Assembly (NCBI GenBank): GCA_910575445.1
Contig: CAJTFW010000005.1
Coordinates: 193,556-257,555 of the forward strand
DNA: 64,000 bases
Source of the DNA: Lachnospiraceae bacterium
GTDB taxonomy: Bacteria; Bacillota; Clostridia; Lachnospirales; Lachnospiraceae
Direction of reading: 5' to 3'
The position numbers were made by a program, and so were the translations under genes. The notes beneath the pieces are model-generated. The model did not search any database and was not told the origin of the DNA. It was given only the letters and a program-made list of their open reading frames with translations. The stretch's first letter is position 1. Every line of letters starts with the position of its first letter. This document shows, piece by piece, positions 43,255 to 51,979 of the stretch.

Positions 43255-44295
43255 ATGGACAAAGTCAAGGGGAGCATGGAAGTATTAAGCGATATGCAGA
43301 TTACCGCTGATACCACAGGGATGGATGCACACAGTAAGATTATCTTACGCAACAAAGAAGTGTTAGCCATCATCTTAGGCGAAGTAATTGCAGAATACAA
43401 AGGATATACACGCAAAGAAGTGATGGATTTTATTGAGATGGACTCGATGAGTTCGGAGATGGAAGTGTCTTCTGGAAGAACCAATACACAAGTCCAGGGA
43501 GACAATCCAGAATTTGTTCAGTTAAATGAGAAGACCTCTTATTTTGACTTGGTATTTCGGGCGAAGAATCCGCTTCTTTTGACAAAGGATGTATTTGTCA
43601 GTCTACATATGGATATTGAGCCACAAAAGACCTATCAACCGGGCTATCCGATAGAGAAAAGAGGATTTTATTATCTGGCCAGGCAGTTATCTTCTCAGCT
43701 ATCGTTGACTACAGAAAATACCGATTATGGACAGTTAGAGAAATGTTATAGTATTTGGATTTGCAAAGATGATATTCCGAAAAAAGCACAGTATAGCGTC
43801 TCTGTGTATGAAACGATAAATACGAAGAATACCAGTTTGCACCATGCAAAGAAAGAATCCTATGATTTGATGACATTGGTAATTATCAAATTGGGGAGTG
43901 TGGTGTATAATGGAGAAAAAGAAGATGAATATTATGAGCTTCTTCGGTTTTTAGATACCATAATGTCACCACATAAAGAAGACTTTATGGACAAGGTAAA
44001 AGAGTATATCGATTTTTCAGAAAATGAAGAGCTATGGAAGGAGGTAACGCAAGTGAGTGGTCTTGGATTAAGTATTTTTAGAGAAGGATTGGAAGAAGGA
44101 CTTGAAAAAGGACTTGAAAGAGGTATTGAAGAAGGCATACAAAAAGGAAGGACTGAAGGAATACAGGCTTTTATTGAGGACCATTTAGAAGAAAAAATTC
44201 CTAAAGAAAAAAGTCTGGAAAAGCTTCAGAGGCGTTTCCAACTGACAGAGGAGAAAGCCATCGAGTATTATGAGCGCTTTGCTAAAAATGTGTAG
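43255..44295 (+). CDS. Rpn-family PD-(D/E)XK nuclease with helical tail
   Basis: A 346-residue protein. SYFDLVFRAK (aspartate) and HMDIEPQKTY (E-x-Q-like pair), with PIEKRGFYYLARQLS after it, match the nuclease core of Rpn/PDDEXK transposase-family proteins. The C-terminus has GLEEGLEKGLERGIEEGIQK, the E-G repeat typical of the family. It has its own promoter with two LexA-like boxes and a terminator, so it is an independent unit inside the glycan locus. It may respond to DNA damage. Start ATG follows AAAGGGGG. Confidence 0.8.
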   Translation: MDKVKGSMEVLSDMQITADTTGMDAHSKIILRNKEVLAIILGEVIAEYKGYTRKEVMDFIEMDSMSSEMEVSSGRTNTQVQGDNPEFVQLNEKTSYFDLVFRAKNPLLLTKDVFVSLHMDIEPQKTYQPGYPIEKRGFYYLARQLSSQLSLTTENTDYGQLEKCYSIWICKDDIPKKAQYSVSVYETINTKNTSLHHAKKESYDLMTLVIIKLGSVVYNGEKEDEYYELLRFLDTIMSPHKEDFMDKVKEYIDFSENEELWKEVTQVSGLGLSIFREGLEEGLEKGLERGIEEGIQKGRTEGIQAFIEDHLEEKIPKEKSLEKLQRRFQLTEEKAIEYYERFAKNV

Positions 44296-44335
44296 AGAAA
44301 ATATTTAGATAATAAAATAGAATTTAATATGAGAG

Positions 44336-44390
44336 TCCTGATATCAAGTATGAAAGATATATTTATCTGATTGATATCAGGATTTTTTTA
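44336..44390 (+). terminator. terminator of the Rpn gene
   Basis: TCCTGATATCAA and TTGATATCAGGA form a perfect 12-bp stem followed by TTTTTTT. Confidence 0.88.
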
Positions 44391-44414
44391 TTTTTAGGGA
44401 TAGAGAGGCAATCT

Positions 44415-45509
44415 ATGGGACAGAAGATTTATATTTTCGGAGCTCATTCCAGGGCGCAGACGTTAGCGGTGTATTTGCAGTATTTATACCCGGATATAGT
44501 GATAGAAGCATATCTGTATAACAATGAGGAACCGAATCCATCTGAGATTTTTGGGGTTCCGGTTTGGTATCTGGATATGGAAGTGTTAGAACATTTACAT
44601 AAGGAATATTCTGTATTTGTGGGAACGCGTGGTATATATCATCCACAGATTATAGAATATCTTCAAAAACTTGGTTTTTGCAATATTTATCCAGTGACGG
44701 TAGAGCTTGATTTAAAGCTTCGCAATGCTTATCTGGAAAAATATTTTGTCAGTGCTAAGCGTGCGTTTATAAAGATTGAGCAGTTGTCCGTAAAAGGAGA
44801 AGACATAATCCAGCAACCTTCTATAGCAACTGTCTATGTTGTAAAATCTGTTTTTGATAAGCCATTGCAACAAAACTATCTATTGGCGCCATATGAGAGA
44901 GAGATACAGGTGGGTGCAGCGCTTACGAAGGAGCGTTTATCAGAAAATATACTTACAGATAATATGGGAGAACATATTTCTGATAGAAATAAGCAGTTTT
45001 GTGAGTTGACAGCGCTGTACTGGATTTGGAAACATGCTACAGAAGATATTGTCGGGTTAGTACATTATCGGCGGCATTTTTTGCTGCCAGACGATTGGAT
45101 AGCACGAATGGATGCCCATAACATCGATGTGATTCTGCCCATTCCATTATATGTAACACCAAATCTGGAACAAAACTTTAAAAAGCGTCATCATGCAGCA
45201 GAATGGGATTACATGATGAAGTGTCTAAAAGAATTCGATGAAAATACCTACCAGGAAGCAAAGGATTTTTTCCAGGGCAATCTGTATTCTCCCTGCAATA
45301 TGCTGATTATAAGAAAGCATGTATTAGACGAGCTTTGTAGCTGGCTGTTTCCGATATTATTTCGGGTGGCAGAACATGGTGGTCAGAAAGAAGACGCTTA
45401 TCAAAATCGTTATCCTGGCTTTTTATCCGAGCGATTACTTACCTTTTTTATGGAAAAACATCGTGAAAAATATAACATAGTCTATGCAGATAAAAATTTT
45501 CTGCCATAA
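44415..45509 (+). CDS. DUF4422-type glycosyltransferase with N-terminal accessory domain
   Basis: A 364-residue protein. Residues 1-95 form a Rossmann-like unit (KIYIFGAHSRAQTLAVYLQY). About 120-360 match the DUF4422 family found in polysaccharide loci (VGAALTKERL, ELTALYWIWKHATEDIVGLV, HYRRHFLLP, FFQGNLYSPCNMLIIRK). DUF4422 proteins are thought to be glycosyltransferases. DNA composition is again balanced here, unlike the AT-rich block upstream. The start follows GATAGAGAGGC. Confidence 0.75.
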   Translation: MGQKIYIFGAHSRAQTLAVYLQYLYPDIVIEAYLYNNEEPNPSEIFGVPVWYLDMEVLEHLHKEYSVFVGTRGIYHPQIIEYLQKLGFCNIYPVTVELDLKLRNAYLEKYFVSAKRAFIKIEQLSVKGEDIIQQPSIATVYVVKSVFDKPLQQNYLLAPYEREIQVGAALTKERLSENILTDNMGEHISDRNKQFCELTALYWIWKHATEDIVGLVHYRRHFLLPDDWIARMDAHNIDVILPIPLYVTPNLEQNFKKRHHAAEWDYMMKCLKEFDENTYQEAKDFFQGNLYSPCNMLIIRKHVLDELCSWLFPILFRVAEHGGQKEDAYQNRYPGFLSERLLTFFMEKHREKYNIVYADKNFLP

Positions 45510-45540
45510 CAGACAGGTAAAAAAGCGCAAAAAACAGCAA

Positions 45541-45599
45541 CCACCAATACAATGCCTCAGAACGATTTTTAACTGTCCTTTAGGGCATTGTATTGGCGG
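45541..45599. repeat. long inverted repeat in the leader of the epimerase gene
   Basis: CCACCAATACAATGCC pairs with GGCATTGTATTGGCGG with one mismatch, across a loop of about 26 bases. It lies 32 bp ahead of the epimerase start. No T-tract follows, so it is not a standard terminator. It could be a translation-control element or a small mobile repeat. Confidence 0.6.
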
Positions 45600-45630
45600 A
45601 TGCGCAACCCCTATGAGAAAGGAAAAATGT

Positions 45631-46293
45631 ATGCAATTTGAGTTAATGGCATCGATGATGTGTGCTAACTATGGAAATCTGGAGAAGGAAGTCAAAGCGT
45701 TAGAGGAAGGTGGGATTGACTCCTTTCATATTGATATTATGGATGGTCGCTATGTGCCTAATTTTGCGATGTCATTAAATGATATGCGTTATATTGCAGG
45801 AGCTACTTCAAAGCCTCTGGATGTCCATTTGATGATTGAGCATCCGAACAATCGTATCAATTTATTTCTTGGCTGTCTTAGAAAGGGAGATACCGTCTAT
45901 ATTCATCCAGAAGCAGAGTACCATCCTTCTACCACCTTACAAAGCATCATTAATGCTGGATTGGTTCCAGGAATCGCAATTAACCCAGGAACATCCGTTG
46001 AGACGGTAATGGAGATGCTACGTATTGTAAAAAAAGTATTAGTAATGTCCGTAAACCCAGGCAACGCAGGACAGATGTATCTGCCCTATGTTGGTAAAAA
46101 AATCACAAAGTTATTATCTCTAAAGGAAGATATAGAATTTGAAATCTACTGGGATGGTGCATGTAGTGCGGATAAAATTCTGGAATTTGCCCCCAAAGGT
46201 GTCAAAGGCTTTGTACTTGGAACTACGTTATTATTTGGCAGAGAAAAGCCTTATGGGGAGACTTTACAGGCGATTCGGGAACTGCGGTTTTAA
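45631..46293 (+). CDS. ribulose-phosphate 3-epimerase-like protein
   Basis: A 220-residue TIM-barrel epimerase: FHIDIMDGRYVPNFAMS, LDVHLMIEHP, GIAINPGTSVE and VLVMSVNPGNAGQMY, as in Rpe/AlsE. It interconverts pentulose 5-phosphates. Beside a TarI-type cytidylyltransferase and a TarJ-type dehydrogenase it probably supplies a pentulose phosphate for a CDP-pentitol. ATG at 45631 follows AAAGGAAA; a longer open frame from 45484 overlaps the previous gene and was rejected. Confidence 0.85.
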   Translation: MQFELMASMMCANYGNLEKEVKALEEGGIDSFHIDIMDGRYVPNFAMSLNDMRYIAGATSKPLDVHLMIEHPNNRINLFLGCLRKGDTVYIHPEAEYHPSTTLQSIINAGLVPGIAINPGTSVETVMEMLRIVKKVLVMSVNPGNAGQMYLPYVGKKITKLLSLKEDIEFEIYWDGACSADKILEFAPKGVKGFVLGTTLLFGREKPYGETLQAIRELRF

Positions 46294-46346
46294 AGAACCT
46301 TATGTACAAATTTCCACACCATTACATAGGTGAATAGGAGTAAGAC

Positions 46347-47063
46347 ATGAACGTTGCATTGATTTTATCTGGTGGGACGGGGAGCAGGTTAGGCTCTAAG
46401 ATTCCCAAACAGTACATAGAAGTGGGAGAAAAACCTGTTATTTCCTATTGTATAGAGACACTCTCTGCACATCCACAGATTGATGCTATCCAGATTGTAG
46501 CAGAAGTATTCTGGCAGGAAAAGATAAAAGAGTGGTTAAAGACTGCGGATACCCATCAAAAATGCAAAGGGTTTTCCTTGCCAGGAGAGAATCGTCAGCT
46601 CTCTATCTATCATGGGCTGGAAGATATTTGCACTTATGCAGAAGAATCCGGTTATGTCTTTATTCATGATGCTGCAAGACCACTACTTTCCAAAAAGCAA
46701 ATCACCGATTGCCTAGAGGGTGTTCTTGGGCATGATGGACTTATGCCTGTATTGCCGATGAAAGACACCGTCTATGAAAGCAACGATGGTGGCAACAGCG
46801 TTGCAGGGCTTTTAGACCGCAGTAGTATCTATGCTGGACAAGCTCCTGAAGTCTTTCAGATAGGGCGATACTTTAGCGCCAATCAAAAACTTCTTCCAGA
46901 CCGCATCCGAGCTATCAACGGTTCCACAGAACCTGCTGTCTTAGCTGGTATGGATATTGCTATGATTCCAGGCGATGAAGGGAATTTTAAGATTACCACA
47001 CAGGCGGATTTGGAACGGTTTTGTAAGATAATCGAAGACCGAAAAAGGAGTAAAAGCAAATGA
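46347..47063 (+). CDS. IspD/TarI-family cytidylyltransferase
   Basis: A 238-residue cytidylyltransferase: LSGGTGSRLGSKIPKQYIEV binds CTP, and VFIHDAARPLLS and PEVFQIGRY are family motifs. Both IspD (methylerythritol phosphate) and TarI (ribitol 5-phosphate) share this fold. The overlap of 4 bp with a TarJ-like dehydrogenase and the preceding pentulose epimerase favour TarI, giving CDP-ribitol or a relative. The start follows AGGAGTAAGAC. Confidence 0.85.
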   Translation: MNVALILSGGTGSRLGSKIPKQYIEVGEKPVISYCIETLSAHPQIDAIQIVAEVFWQEKIKEWLKTADTHQKCKGFSLPGENRQLSIYHGLEDICTYAEESGYVFIHDAARPLLSKKQITDCLEGVLGHDGLMPVLPMKDTVYESNDGGNSVAGLLDRSSIYAGQAPEVFQIGRYFSANQKLLPDRIRAINGSTEPAVLAGMDIAMIPGDEGNFKITTQADLERFCKIIEDRKRSKSK

Positions 47064-48106
47064 AAGCATGGGTATTACATGGAATTAACGATATACAGTT
47101 AGAAGAAGTAGAAACACCTACACTATCAGAACAAGAAGTGCTGGTTCAGGTTAAAGCTTTTGGCATCTGTGGTTCTGATATTCCCAGAATTTATCAAACG
47201 GGTGCCTACTCTCATCCTTTAATCCCAGGTCATGAATTTTCGGGTCAAGTCGTACAGCTAGGAGCCAATGTAGATAAAACTTGGCAAGACCAGCGTGTAG
47301 CTATCTTCCCACTGATTCCCTGTCAATCTTGTCTTTCATGTCAGAAACAACAATATGAAATGTGTGCGCATTACAGCTATTTAGGCTCCCGTCAGGATGG
47401 AGGCTTTGCAGAATATGTTGCGGTTCCTGTCTGGAATCTGCTTCCTCTGCCAGAAGGTGTCTCCTACGAAGCAGCTGCTATGTTAGAGCCTATGTCCGTA
47501 GCCACTCATGCCATGCGCCATCAAAATCCTTCTCCTTCTGATACCATAGCTATCTGTGGCCTTGGAACGATTGGTCTGTTGTTGGCAATGCTTCTAAAAG
47601 AAGCAGGTATTCACCATCTGCTGTTCCTTGGCAACAAGGATTTTCAAAGAGAAAAAATAGTGGAATTAGGCTTTTCACCAGATGCCTATTGTGATACCAG
47701 AACAGAAGATATCCCTAAGTGGCTACTAGAGCATACCAACCACCACGGCGTCGACTGCTTCTTTGAATGTGTGGGCAAGAATGTAACCATCTCTCTAGCC
47801 ATAGAATGTACTGCTCCCACTGGCTCTATTATGTTAGTTGGAAATCCTCATCAAGACCTCCATCTAAAAAAAGAAATTTACTGGAAAATCCTTCGCCGCC
47901 AGCTCCATATCCAAGGCACCTGGAATTCCTCTTTTACGCATCACTTAGAAGACGACTGGCATTATATCCTAGAGCGCCTAAAACAACAGACCCTTGTTCC
48001 CACAAGTCTTATTACCCACCGCTTGCCCTTCGAGCAGCTTGAGCAGGCTCTTCATATTATGAAAGATAAGACCGAGGAGTATATAAAAATAATACTTTCT
48101 ACCTAA
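47060..48106 (+). CDS. zinc-dependent alcohol dehydrogenase, TarJ-like
   Basis: A 348-residue medium-chain dehydrogenase. Catalytic zinc ligands are seen in FGICGSDIP and GHEFSGQV. A structural zinc loop has CQSCLSCQKQQYEMC, and the coenzyme fold has ICGLGTIGLLLA. It resembles ribulose-5-phosphate reductase and galactitol-1-phosphate dehydrogenase. In context it should reduce a pentulose phosphate for the cytidylyltransferase. The 3' half uses notably C-rich codons. Confidence 0.85.
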   Translation: MKAWVLHGINDIQLEEVETPTLSEQEVLVQVKAFGICGSDIPRIYQTGAYSHPLIPGHEFSGQVVQLGANVDKTWQDQRVAIFPLIPCQSCLSCQKQQYEMCAHYSYLGSRQDGGFAEYVAVPVWNLLPLPEGVSYEAAAMLEPMSVATHAMRHQNPSPSDTIAICGLGTIGLLLAMLLKEAGIHHLLFLGNKDFQREKIVELGFSPDAYCDTRTEDIPKWLLEHTNHHGVDCFFECVGKNVTISLAIECTAPTGSIMLVGNPHQDLHLKKEIYWKILRRQLHIQGTWNSSFTHHLEDDWHYILERLKQQTLVPTSLITHRLPFEQLEQALHIMKDKTEEYIKIILST

Positions 48107-48146
48107 TAAATATCTTATTTATTACAAGTACAATATCTGCTAAAAA

Positions 48147-48184
48147 TCCGGCAGCGGCCACATAGAGCCGTTGCCGGACTTTTA
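48147..48184 (+). terminator. terminator of the glycan operon
   Basis: TCCGGCAGCGGC (48147-48158) and GCCGTTGCCGGA (48167-48178) form an 11-12-bp stem with one mismatch, followed by CTTTTAT. Confidence 0.75.
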
Positions 48185-48202
48185 TGTAATTATGTTCACA
48201 TA

Positions 48203-48263
48203 TCCTCATAATTTCCTCAATTTTTTCTCACAAATTTCTCACAATTTTCCATTAAAGTATAGC
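48203..48263 (+). promoter_or_regulatory. promoter of the methyltransferase pair with 11-bp-phased repeats
   Basis: Four T[TC]CTCA units begin at 48203, 48214, 48225 and 48236, each 11 bp apart. The last two extend to TCTCACA. A candidate -10 (TATAGC, 48258-48263) follows. The same paired TCTCACA repeat precedes the response-regulator gene at 51833-51850, so this may be its binding site. Confidence 0.55.
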
Positions 48264-48289
48264 TCCATAAAACAAACGAGGGAGTAATT

Positions 48290-49033
48290 ATGCAAGACAT
48301 CCAGATAAAATTTAAAGAACAAACTGAAAAATATCGTCAAAATTTTCACAAATATGGCTATTCGGAACAAAGCATGTTTATGCCCAGTGACCGCAGAGTG
48401 ATTCGTTACTATGAGCTCTTAAAACATTTTGAATTTTTCCAGAAAAAAGATTTTAAGGTCCCAGTTACTATCTGCGATGCCGGATGTGGTTTTGGTGATA
48501 TTAACTATTACCTTCAGATGCTTGGCGCTAATCAGTATCATTATATCGGTTTAGATGTTGTAAAGGAATTTATGGAAGAAGGGAAAGCACGTTATGGAAA
48601 TGAACGCGTGTGCTATCTGGAGCGCAATTTTATCACCGATGACCTTTCTGATTTGCAGTTTGACTATGCGATTTCTTCTCAGACTTTTACAATTCCCTAC
48701 ACCGAGGAAAATCATAATTATAAGGTTATCTTTCATGCGATTAATAAGTTGTATACACAGTGTAAAAGAGGGGTCGCTTTTAACTTCTTTACTGACCAGG
48801 GGGATTTTCAAAAACCGGGTACTGCCTATCATAATCCGGCAAAGCTTTTGGAATTTGCCTATACCTTGTCCAACAATGTGGTGTTAGACAACAGTTGCTT
48901 TCCTTATGAATGTACGTTAACTATCATAAAAGACAATCTTTGTGGAGAAAATGCTATGATATACGACCGTTTTCTAAGGATTCATAAAAAGGAGTTTGCA
49001 GATGGTGTCTTTCGTATTAACAGAAAAGAATAG
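48290..49033 (+). CDS. SAM-dependent methyltransferase (first of pair)
   Basis: A 247-residue class I methyltransferase: TICDAGCGFGDINYYLQMLG is the SAM-binding loop, and HYIGLDVVKEFMEEGKARYG follows. The target is unknown; small molecules or sugars are possible. The promoter has phased repeats also found upstream of the two-component system downstream. It is followed 15 bp later by a second methyltransferase. Start ATG follows GAGGGAGTAATT. Confidence 0.82.
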   Translation: MQDIQIKFKEQTEKYRQNFHKYGYSEQSMFMPSDRRVIRYYELLKHFEFFQKKDFKVPVTICDAGCGFGDINYYLQMLGANQYHYIGLDVVKEFMEEGKARYGNERVCYLERNFITDDLSDLQFDYAISSQTFTIPYTEENHNYKVIFHAINKLYTQCKRGVAFNFFTDQGDFQKPGTAYHNPAKLLEFAYTLSNNVVLDNSCFPYECTLTIIKDNLCGENAMIYDRFLRIHKKEFADGVFRINRKE

Positions 49034-49048
49034 AAAAGGAAGAAGAAT

Positions 49049-49678
49049 ATGTTAAAAGAACTGGTGCACAACGGACTGTGCATGCTCTGGCAAGGTGCAG
49101 CTGTAAAAAATGACCAACTATTTCGGGGGAATGCTGACTTTTCCTCCTGGATGACCCAAGAGGAAGCAGGATTCGCTGAGGGAAAAGGAAATCAATATCA
49201 ACCTTCTACGGATGCACTTATAAAGGTCTTAAAGCGCTTTCCTATCAGTGAAAAAGATGCAATTATTGACCTTGGATGCGGAAAAGGAAAAGCGATGTAT
49301 CTGATGGAACGCTTTCCTTTTCGGAAAATCGGCGGCTATGACCTTTCAGAAGAATTAGTGCAGATTGCCAACCAGAATTTTCAAAAGTTAGGAATTTCGA
49401 GGTGTCATGCAATACAGGCAGATGCGATGGCATATGAAGATTATGATGAATATAATTATTTCTATATCTTTAATGCCTTTCCACAAGAGGTTTTTAAAGT
49501 GATGATATCACATGTTTTAGAAAGTATCAGGCGCCAACCAAGAACTTGTTATTTTATCTATCTGCATCCGGTTTGCCATGAGTATCTGGTGTCACATACG
49601 CCATTTCGACTTATTTATAAACGTCGCTCTGTAGTCTCCTGGTTTGACTATTATTGTTATCAATATGACGCCTGTTAA
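49049..49678 (+). CDS. SAM-dependent methyltransferase (second of pair)
   Basis: A 209-residue class I methyltransferase. IIDLGCGKGKAMYLMERFPF is the SAM loop, followed by IGGYDLSEELVQIANQNFQK and a late FYIFNAFPQEVFK. It resembles the preceding protein only in the shared fold. It probably belongs to one operon with it, and the substrate is unknown. It is convergent with a sensor kinase gene 10 bp away. Confidence 0.82.
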   Translation: MLKELVHNGLCMLWQGAAVKNDQLFRGNADFSSWMTQEEAGFAEGKGNQYQPSTDALIKVLKRFPISEKDAIIDLGCGKGKAMYLMERFPFRKIGGYDLSEELVQIANQNFQKLGISRCHAIQADAMAYEDYDEYNYFYIFNAFPQEVFKVMISHVLESIRRQPRTCYFIYLHPVCHEYLVSHTPFRLIYKRRSVVSWFDYYCYQYDAC

Positions 49679-49688
49679 ATATTTAACA

Positions 49689-51131
49689 TTAGGAGATATG
49701 CCATAAGAACCAAAAGCAAATCAGTCCATGATTGCAGTCTACTCCATAGGACATGCCATGTGCATCTAGGATGCTGCTGACAATGGAGAGTCCAATTCCT
49801 GTCCCTTGTCGTCTGGCACCCTGGTGCTGGCTCCTCTGATAGCGCTCCCAGATAAGTGCTTGGTCTTCTTCGGGAATCGGTTCACCAGGGTTTATTACAG
49901 ATACTTTGTATCCATCTGCCATTTGCTCTACAGATATTTTGATAATTCCACCATCTTGTGTATGGTTGACAGCGTTATTTAACAGGTTTCGGATGACCTG
50001 ACTAAGTTTTAGTGCATCCGCTTGAATTGGATATTCTTGTGACGAATGTGTAATCTGTAGTTTGAGATGATTCTTTAGTGCAATCGCCTCAAAGCGCAGT
50101 GCTTCTGTCTCTACAATTTCATACAAATCGTAAGTTCCCATATTTAATTGAAGATAGCCGGATTGAATCTGTGAATAATCCATAATATCCTGTACCATCT
50201 CACTCATTCGATTGGCTTCGCTGATAATTAAGTTAAGATTTTCGGTTCGTTTCTTGGGCTGCTTCCAGGTAATATCCCGCACCATTTCTGCATAGCCACC
50301 AATCAAAGAGAGAGGTGAGCGAAGTTCATGAGATACATTGGCGATAACTTCTTTACGTAAGACATCAACTCTTTGCAGTGCGATTCGCAAGGTCTCTACA
50401 GAATCTGCAAGCTGTCCAATCTCGTCGGTGCGTATAAGTCCTGGGGAGCTTTCTAAGTCGCCTTTGGCAAGTTGGTCTACAGATTTCTTGATAATTAACA
50501 GTGGCTTTGTGAATTTTTTGGCAAGGAAGGCAGCAAGCAGGGAAGCAGCCAATAGTAGCAGAATACTAAGGACGATTAAAAGCTGGCGATTCATATTAAG
50601 AACCGCATAAAGTTCAGTAAAAGAGCGATAGAGAATCACATAGGCAACCTCTCCATTGTATGTGACAGGAATCCCTATCTCATAGGAGCAGATACGCATT
50701 CCTTCTCTGGTTTTTCTGGTGTAGGATGTTCCAGAGAGGATTGCTTGATAGTCTTCGCTGGCAGCGATGCGCTCCCATACCTGAATATCTGTCTGATTTT
50801 CTTCAAGATTAATGGGATAGTTGTAGCTGTAGAAAGCGATAAGCTCGCCGTCTTTACCAACAATCATCACCTTTCCCTGTGCGGTGCTGGTGAGATAGGA
50901 AATCATCTGCTCGTTCTGGGCTAAATCTGTTTCGGCAAGCTCTTCTAAAATGGGTGCAAGCTCTTCCTCGACTTCGGTGATATTGGAATGAATATAGTTC
51001 TGTTCCATAAAATATATCTGAAAGCCCCACATAAAAGTAACTGTGAGCAGAACAAGAATCATCATAATGCTCCAGAGCTGGACAGCCATACTGGAACTTT
51101 TATGGATGTTAAACTTTTCTCTGATGTTCAA
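49689..51131 (-). CDS. sensor histidine kinase
   Basis: A 480-residue membrane kinase. A transmembrane helix near 20-40 and another near 170-195 frame an outside sensor domain. HAMP follows (KKFTKPLLIIKKSVDQLAKG), then VSHELRSPLSLIGGYAEMVR with the phospho-accepting histidine, and NLLNNAVNHTQDGG and GTGIGLSIVSSIL in the ATPase domain. I place the start at TTG 51131, which follows GGGGGGTGGG and overlaps the response-regulator gene; the frame extends to 51161. The signal is unknown. Confidence 0.88.
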   Translation of the reverse strand: MNIREKFNIHKSSSMAVQLWSIMMILVLLTVTFMWGFQIYFMEQNYIHSNITEVEEELAPILEELAETDLAQNEQMISYLTSTAQGKVMIVGKDGELIAFYSYNYPINLEENQTDIQVWERIAASEDYQAILSGTSYTRKTREGMRICSYEIGIPVTYNGEVAYVILYRSFTELYAVLNMNRQLLIVLSILLLLAASLLAAFLAKKFTKPLLIIKKSVDQLAKGDLESSPGLIRTDEIGQLADSVETLRIALQRVDVLRKEVIANVSHELRSPLSLIGGYAEMVRDITWKQPKKRTENLNLIISEANRMSEMVQDIMDYSQIQSGYLQLNMGTYDLYEIVETEALRFEAIALKNHLKLQITHSSQEYPIQADALKLSQVIRNLLNNAVNHTQDGGIIKISVEQMADGYKVSVINPGEPIPEEDQALIWERYQRSQHQGARRQGTGIGLSIVSSILDAHGMSYGVDCNHGLICFWFLWHIS

Positions 51132-51786
51132 AACGATAACCCACCCCCCATACAGTCTCAATAAAGCTTCGGTAACTGCCCAGATGTTCCCGCAGGGACT
51201 TGATATGTGTGTCTACGGTACGAGTATCGCCATAGTAGTCAAATCCCCAGACAGTATTTAGCAGTTGTTCTCTGGTAAGAACAATATGTTCATTTTGGGC
51301 TAATTTTAAGAGAAGGTCAAACTCTTTAGGAGGCAGCTTGACAGGCGTACCATCAAGAGTGACTGTGCGTGCGCCTGGTTCAATAACCATACCTTTAAAT
51401 TGAAGGATATGTTTTGGCTGCTTTCTGCCAGTACGGCGAAGAACGGCATTGACCCTTGCCATCAGTTCTTTGGGACTGAAAGGTTTGGAGACGTAATCAT
51501 CAGCGCCTAGATGGAAGCCAAGAAGACGGTCGTATTCTTCGGTGCGGGCAGTGAGCATAATAACCGGAGTCTGGGTAAATTCCCGCAGGTGGGCAAGGGC
51601 TTTAAAACCATCCGGGCCAGGCATCATAACATCCAGGATAATGATGTCGAAAGGATATTTACGAAGAAGTGCAAGAGCATTGGCAGTGGAATCGGCCTCG
51701 TGGCATTGGAAATGTTCCAGTTTGGCATAGGTTAGAATAAGCTTACGCAGGTGCAGGTCATCATCGACGATAAGCATATGGGGCAT
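51109..51786 (-). CDS. OmpR-family response regulator
   Basis: A 225-residue regulator. The receiver domain has IVDDDLHLRKLI, the phospho-aspartate in IIILDVMMPGPDG (D53) and the conserved lysine in YVSKPFSPKEL. A winged-helix DNA-binding domain spans about 130-225 (LPPKEFDLLLKLAQNE, YYGDTRTVDTHIKSLREHLG). It is first in its operon, overlapping the kinase gene. Paired TCTCACA repeats upstream suggest it controls itself and the methyltransferase promoter at 48203-48263. Confidence 0.92.
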   Translation of the reverse strand: MPHMLIVDDDLHLRKLILTYAKLEHFQCHEADSTANALALLRKYPFDIIILDVMMPGPDGFKALAHLREFTQTPVIMLTARTEEYDRLLGFHLGADDYVSKPFSPKELMARVNAVLRRTGRKQPKHILQFKGMVIEPGARTVTLDGTPVKLPPKEFDLLLKLAQNEHIVLTREQLLNTVWGFDYYGDTRTVDTHIKSLREHLGSYRSFIETVWGVGYRFEHQRKV

Positions 51787-51817
51787 GAAAAGTACCTCTT
51801 TCTGTAATGATGATTGT

Positions 51818-51850
51818 ATTATAGAGGGAAAATGTGAGAAAAATGTGAGA
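51818..51850 (-). promoter_or_regulatory. response-regulator operon promoter with paired TCTCACA repeats
   Basis: On the minus strand TCTCACA occurs at 51844-51850 and 51833-51839, 11 bp apart, followed by a TATAAT at 51818-51823. No good -35 box is present, consistent with an activator-dependent promoter. Confidence 0.55.
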
Positions 51851-51979
51851 GAATAAAAAAGTATCCGTCAGCTCCTATCCAGTGTATTTGTACCAAAAAA
51901 CCTTGTACAGAAAGCAGAAATGTTGTAAAGTATAGAAAACAAAGAAACAGTCGAATTTATTATAGAAAGAAGTGAAATT

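Noticed and set aside
45484-45630. Extended N-terminus of the epimerase
   Set aside because: It overlaps the DUF4422 gene and runs through the inverted repeat; AAAGGAAA and the family start support 45631.
46347-47063. Calling the cytidylyltransferase IspD of isoprenoid synthesis
   Set aside because: The pentulose epimerase and overlapping TarJ-like dehydrogenase favour a CDP-pentitol role, though IspD activity cannot be excluded from sequence alone.
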